Assembly: GCA_937924345.1 (NCBI GenBank)
Contig: CALDTD010000184.1
Coordinates: 1 to 8,676 of the forward strand
Reading direction: 5' to 3'
From: an uncultured Flavobacteriales bacterium
GTDB taxonomy: Bacteria; Bacteroidota; Bacteroidia; Flavobacteriales_D; Parvicellaceae
DNA length: 8,676 bases
Part shown: positions 5,489 through 8,676 of the stretch, in pieces
Layout: every line of letters begins with the position of its first letter
Numbering within the stretch: position 1 is the first letter of the stretch
Position numbers and translations under genes: made by a program
Notes under the pieces: model-generated
The model's database searches: none
Seen by the model: the letters and a program-made list of their open reading frames with translations, nothing else
What the model was told of the DNA's origin: nothing

Positions 5489-7576
5489 TTAATACCCACC
5501 ATTTCGCTTACGCAAAAACCATTCAACTCCAAGTAATAATATAATAATTCCGAAAATCCATTTGAGTTTTATTAAATCTTCTACTGATTGTTTAGTATAA
5601 GAAACTGGAACTATGTTCTCTTGTTTATAGATTTCTTTTTCAAGGGCTTCCAGTTGGTTAGGATAAAATAATTTACCATTTGTAGTGTTTGACAATTCGT
5701 ATAACAAACCATGATTGGCCACAAGATTTAAGTATTCTACTTGTAATGCTTTTACAGAAAATTCCCCTTTCTTTTCTAAACGTTTTCCATCAAAACTTGT
5801 AGTTGCAGTATAACTATACTGACCCGATTTAAACATTCCTACATTTAGTCGATAACCATTCCCGGCTTTAGACATAATCTTTGATGGGTATTCCTCTCCT
5901 TTCTCATTTATAATCTTAATTTCAACTTCTGCATCATTCACTAACTCATAACTTTCATTATACAATTCTGCATCTATAATTAATTGCTCATTTTCCAATA
6001 CCAAATCTTTATTTGAGACTCTAAACTGACTTTTATCTTTCTTAGCAACCAAGTATTGAATTGGCTTTTGAATTAACTCATTAAAATTATCGTTATTATC
6101 ATTCTTTAAATAATCGAGTAACTTCCAACGCCAGATACCTTCTCCTAATAGAAACCCAACTTTCTGACCATCTTTTTCGTTAAAAGCAAATAAGGGATAA
6201 TTTGTTTTCGTACCATTAATTTTTTGATGTAAAAAAACATTATTTGTCTTAGCGACTTTATAGCCACTTGCGAAAGGAACTTGTAAAGGCGGAAAATCTG
6301 ATAAGTTATTTTTTAATTCATTTGAAATCGTAAACTTATTAAAACTCGCATTTAGACTTCCTTTGGCCGTTGAGAAGCCATTATTTCCAATTAAAGTTAA
6401 CTGTTGTTTCAATTGATTAATCTTAGCGTAGTTGGTTTGTTCTGTAGCACAAATCAGTATTGGAATTTTAGTGTTTAAAATACGTGTTAGCAATTGACTA
6501 TCGCTTCTTTTTGTAGTAGGAATTCCGTGCAATATGATCAAGCTATACTTTTCTAACTTTTCCTTAAAGACTTTTATTAACTGAACAGAAATAGCATAAT
6601 TCTTATTCTTCTCTATTACCGATTTTAAAACCGAAATATCAGGATGAGGCGCTTCACTTAACAAAAGAATATTTTGCTTATTCTCTATAACGTTTATATA
6701 AAAATCTTTTTTGTTGTTGATTAATGTTAATTCATTTTCGAACTCCGTAACACGTACTGTATATTTTTGCTTACCGCTAGTATTGGCAGGCAATAAAAAA
6801 TTAGTCGATACTGCTTCGTTAGTTGTACCAAAAGAAACTATATTTTCCTTTAGCTTTTTATTCCCCTTCCAAATAGAAACTTTAGCACTTTCTCCTTTCA
6901 AGAAATTTGCCTTTAAACTAATCTCTACTGGGAACTCATTTCCTTTATAAGCTAAATCATTGTTTTGAACTGAAGAAACAATTAAGTCTTTTCTTACAGT
7001 TGTATCCCCCATTGCAATGGTGTAAACAGAAGCATTCTCCAATCCCTTCGAAGCATAAACAGGATTTATACCTTTATTAAAAATACCATCTGTCGCTAAG
7101 ATTAACCCACCTAAATTACGACCATAAAACTTATCTTCTACAGTTTTAAATAAGCTAGAAATATCTGTTTGCTTTTTCGAATAATTAAAACTTAAACTGT
7201 CTGCAACTGCATCACCAAAATTAAAGTCTGTAACTTCATATTTTTCTGCTAAACGCTCTTTTAATTCTATTAACTTCTTTTTATATTCTCCTCGATAAAA
7301 CAAAGAATCTTTAGCTAAGCCAATACTTTCTGAATTATCTTGCGCAATAACAATAATTGGTTTTTCTATAATTTTATCTTCCGTTTGAATTAAAGGTTCT
7401 AATAAAAATAAAGCTAAAAGAGTAACGCTTAAAAAACGTAAAAGACCCAAAACGGGAGTTAACCATTTAAGATCTTCGCCAAATGTTTTATCTTTTCGAT
7501 ATAGTAAATAAGCACAACCAATTCCCAAAAGAACGCAGAAGATAATATACCAATATGGATAGTTTAGCGTTAGCAT
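5489..7576 (-). CDS. Membrane-anchored VWA-domain protein
   Basis: This 695-residue protein has two N-terminal hydrophobic helices (about 7-25 and 38-62), a soluble region and one C-terminal helix (about 673-688) ending in a basic tail. A von Willebrand factor A domain begins at about 73. Its MIDAS metal site looks intact: D80-N-S82-E-S84 (DxSxS) and a TDG with D163. A beta-rich, Ig-like region follows (about 200-297). The segment 300-430 (KQNILLLSEAPHPD, YSLIILHGIPT) reads like a class I glutamine amidotransferase-type fold without a recognisable catalytic triad. Another beta-rich region (about 520-640) precedes the last helix. Bacteroidota have many such proteins, often linked to envelope assembly or AAA-type MoxR ATPases, but no MoxR gene is visible here. 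The gene starts directly after the DUF1569 stop with no spacer. Confidence 0.88.
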   Translation of the reverse strand: MLTLNYPYWYIIFCVLLGIGCAYLLYRKDKTFGEDLKWLTPVLGLLRFLSVTLLALFLLEPLIQTEDKIIEKPIIVIAQDNSESIGLAKDSLFYRGEYKKKLIELKERLAEKYEVTDFNFGDAVADSLSFNYSKKQTDISSLFKTVEDKFYGRNLGGLILATDGIFNKGINPVYASKGLENASVYTIAMGDTTVRKDLIVSSVQNNDLAYKGNEFPVEISLKANFLKGESAKVSIWKGNKKLKENIVSFGTTNEAVSTNFLLPANTSGKQKYTVRVTEFENELTLINNKKDFYINVIENKQNILLLSEAPHPDISVLKSVIEKNKNYAISVQLIKVFKEKLEKYSLIILHGIPTTKRSDSQLLTRILNTKIPILICATEQTNYAKINQLKQQLTLIGNNGFSTAKGSLNASFNKFTISNELKNNLSDFPPLQVPFASGYKVAKTNNVFLHQKINGTKTNYPLFAFNEKDGQKVGFLLGEGIWRWKLLDYLKNDNNDNFNELIQKPIQYLVAKKDKSQFRVSNKDLVLENEQLIIDAELYNESYELVNDAEVEIKIINEKGEEYPSKIMSKAGNGYRLNVGMFKSGQYSYTATTSFDGKRLEKKGEFSVKALQVEYLNLVANHGLLYELSNTTNGKLFYPNQLEALEKEIYKQENIVPVSYTKQSVEDLIKLKWIFGIIILLLGVEWFLRKRNGGY

Positions 7577-8032
7577 TTATTTCTTTAATATTCTTTTTAT
7601 TATTTTAATATGATGATTAGTATGTACTTCTAAAAAACGGATTGTTTCTTTTTTTGTTAAAACACCAAAGAAAGGATGTTTAAAGTTACTTTTTGCTGGT
7701 AAGTCTTTAATTTCATTACAATTTAATTTAGCTTCCGAAATTTGAATCTCTAGCTCACCTTTTAAAATATCAGCTTTATTATTAACTACTTTGGGTGCTC
7801 TTACTCTATTTCTAGGGAAAGTACCTACTGTTAAAAACACTGATTTGTAAAGATTAAAACTCCACTTGTAATCTTCTTCATTAGATTTCTTTAAGACATT
7901 TAAACTTACATTAATCACTTTTAAGATATGATCTATATGCCAGTCTACGCCACGAGCAGACACTGAACTATTTGTTATATCTGCTTTAGGAATATAGTTT
8001 TCCAACTGATTAATTTGATTGACTAACTTCAT
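7577..8032 (-). CDS. DUF1569/DinB-like metal-binding protein
   Basis: This small four-helix-bundle protein of the DinB/YfiT superfamily has 151 residues from the ATG at 8030-8032. A TTG one codon upstream is also in frame, but the ATG is more likely. Counting from the ATG, candidate metal ligands are the histidines in WHIDHILKVI (H32 and H35) and in the C-terminal FLEVHTNHHIKII (H137, H140, H141), spaced as in DinB-like proteins. VRAPKVV and HPFFGVLTKKET are further DUF1569-type markers. The superfamily includes thiol-dependent transferases, but most members, including DUF1569, have no known reaction. It begins 3 bp after fabG ends and abuts the VWA start, so all three are probably one transcript. 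Confidence 0.8.
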   Translation of the reverse strand: MKLVNQINQLENYIPKADITNSSVSARGVDWHIDHILKVINVSLNVLKKSNEEDYKWSFNLYKSVFLTVGTFPRNRVRAPKVVNNKADILKGELEIQISEAKLNCNEIKDLPAKSNFKHPFFGVLTKKETIRFLEVHTNHHIKIIKRILKK

Positions 8033-8035
8033 CAA

Positions 8036-8676
8036 CTATCTTAACATCCCACCGCAAACACTAATAGTCTGCCCAGAAACATATGTACTTAAATCTGAAG
8101 CTAAGAATAATGCTGTATTTGCAACATCCTCAGGAGTTCCTCCTCTCTTTAATGGTATTTCTTTTACCCAACCGGCAACCACATCTTGATCTAATGCTCC
8201 AGTCATTTCTGTTTCTATAAAACCAGGAGCTATAGCATTGCAACGAATATTTCTAGAACCCAATTCTTGAGCTGTAGACTTCGTAAAACCAATTACACCT
8301 GCTTTAGAAGCTGCATAATTTGCTTGACCAGCATTTCCTGTAACCCCAACAACAGAAGTCATATTTATAATTGAACCTGCCTTATTCTTTAAGAATGTTC
8401 TTAAAACAGCTTTTGTCATATTAAAAACTGATTTTAAATTAATATTGATTACTGCGTCAAAATTCTCTTCCGACATACGCATTAGTAAACCATCTTTTGT
8501 TATTCCAGCATTATTAACTAAAATGTTTATTGTACCAAAATCTTTAATAACCTGATCTACTAAACTGGTTGCTTCCTCCATATTAGCAGCATTCGACTTG
8601 TATCCTTTAGCTTTAATACCAAAACCAGCTAATTCCTCTTCAACTAACTTTGCTTTTTCCTCGCTACTTACATAAG
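8036..8676 (-). CDS. fabG: 3-oxoacyl-[ACP] reductase FabG, N terminus cut by the window edge
   Basis: This is a short-chain dehydrogenase/reductase that uses NADPH to reduce 3-oxoacyl-ACP in fatty-acid elongation. About 212 residues are visible of a family length near 245. The missing part is the N-terminal Rossmann glycine motif. Visible are LVNNAGITKDGLL, the active-site Asn region INLKSVF, the catalytic Ser in NMTSVVG (8354-8356), the Y-x3-K pair in YAASK (Tyr 8315-8317, Lys 8303-8305), the NAIAPGFIETEMT loop and the C-terminal YVSGQTISVCGGM. An ATG at 8579-8581 is internal, since the frame stays open with SDR-like sequence to the edge (EEKAKLVEEELAGFGIKAKGY). The match to FabG is close; another SDR paralogue cannot be fully excluded. 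It leads into DUF1569 and VWA with 3-bp and 0-bp gaps. Confidence 0.92.
   Translation of the reverse strand, partial: YVSSEEKAKLVEEELAGFGIKAKGYKSNAANMEEATSLVDQVIKDFGTINILVNNAGITKDGLLMRMSEENFDAVININLKSVFNMTKAVLRTFLKNKAGSIINMTSVVGVTGNAGQANYAASKAGVIGFTKSTAQELGSRNIRCNAIAPGFIETEMTGALDQDVVAGWVKEIPLKRGGTPEDVANTALFLASDLSTYVSGQTISVCGGMLR

Noticed and set aside
6711..6950. Plus-strand open frame of 79 codons
   Set aside because: It is antisense to the VWA gene, which is open and coherent throughout this stretch.

Overview
The window is AT-rich chromosomal DNA of a Bacteroidota bacterium, most likely a member of the Flavobacteriaceae. The evidence is the low GC content, the near-absence of Shine-Dalgarno sequences before start codons, and proteins with a flavobacterial look: an acyl-CoA carboxylase beta subunit, a membrane-anchored VWA protein and a small Coq4-family protein. 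There are no RNA genes, transposases, integrases, CRISPR arrays or prophage genes. No stretch longer than 300 bases lacks a gene. The largest non-coding gaps are 792-918 and about 5042-5136.

Layout: (1) Positions 1-791 (+) hold the C-terminal half of a biotin-dependent acyl-CoA carboxylase carboxyltransferase subunit, cut by the window edge. (2) Positions 919-4032 (-) hold a tight four-gene unit, read right to left: a large DUF4173-type membrane protein, a DgkA-type lipid kinase, a DUF1361 membrane protein and a small Coq4-family protein. (3) Positions 4092-5016 (-) hold a two-gene unit: a six-helix membrane protein followed 1 bp later by a 94-residue winged-helix regulator. (4) Positions 5137-8676 (-) hold fabG (cut by the window edge), a DUF1569/DinB-like protein, a VWA membrane protein and a 114-codon open frame with no canonical start codon.

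The most informative non-coding signal is a 27-bp near-identical repeat (26/27) with a 15-bp inverted repeat, CTTTGAATTTCAAAG, at its core. It occurs just upstream of the two-gene regulator unit (5016-5042) and again just upstream of the four-gene unit (4045-4071). The simplest reading is that the small winged-helix protein binds both copies, controlling its own unit and the neighbouring membrane/lipid unit as one small regulon. The four-gene unit pairs a lipid kinase with a protein carrying the complete Coq4 metal-binding motif, although flavobacteria normally make menaquinone and not ubiquinone. That makes the regulon the best candidate here for an undescribed envelope or lipid-modification function. 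This link is inference; the repeat and the motifs are directly visible.
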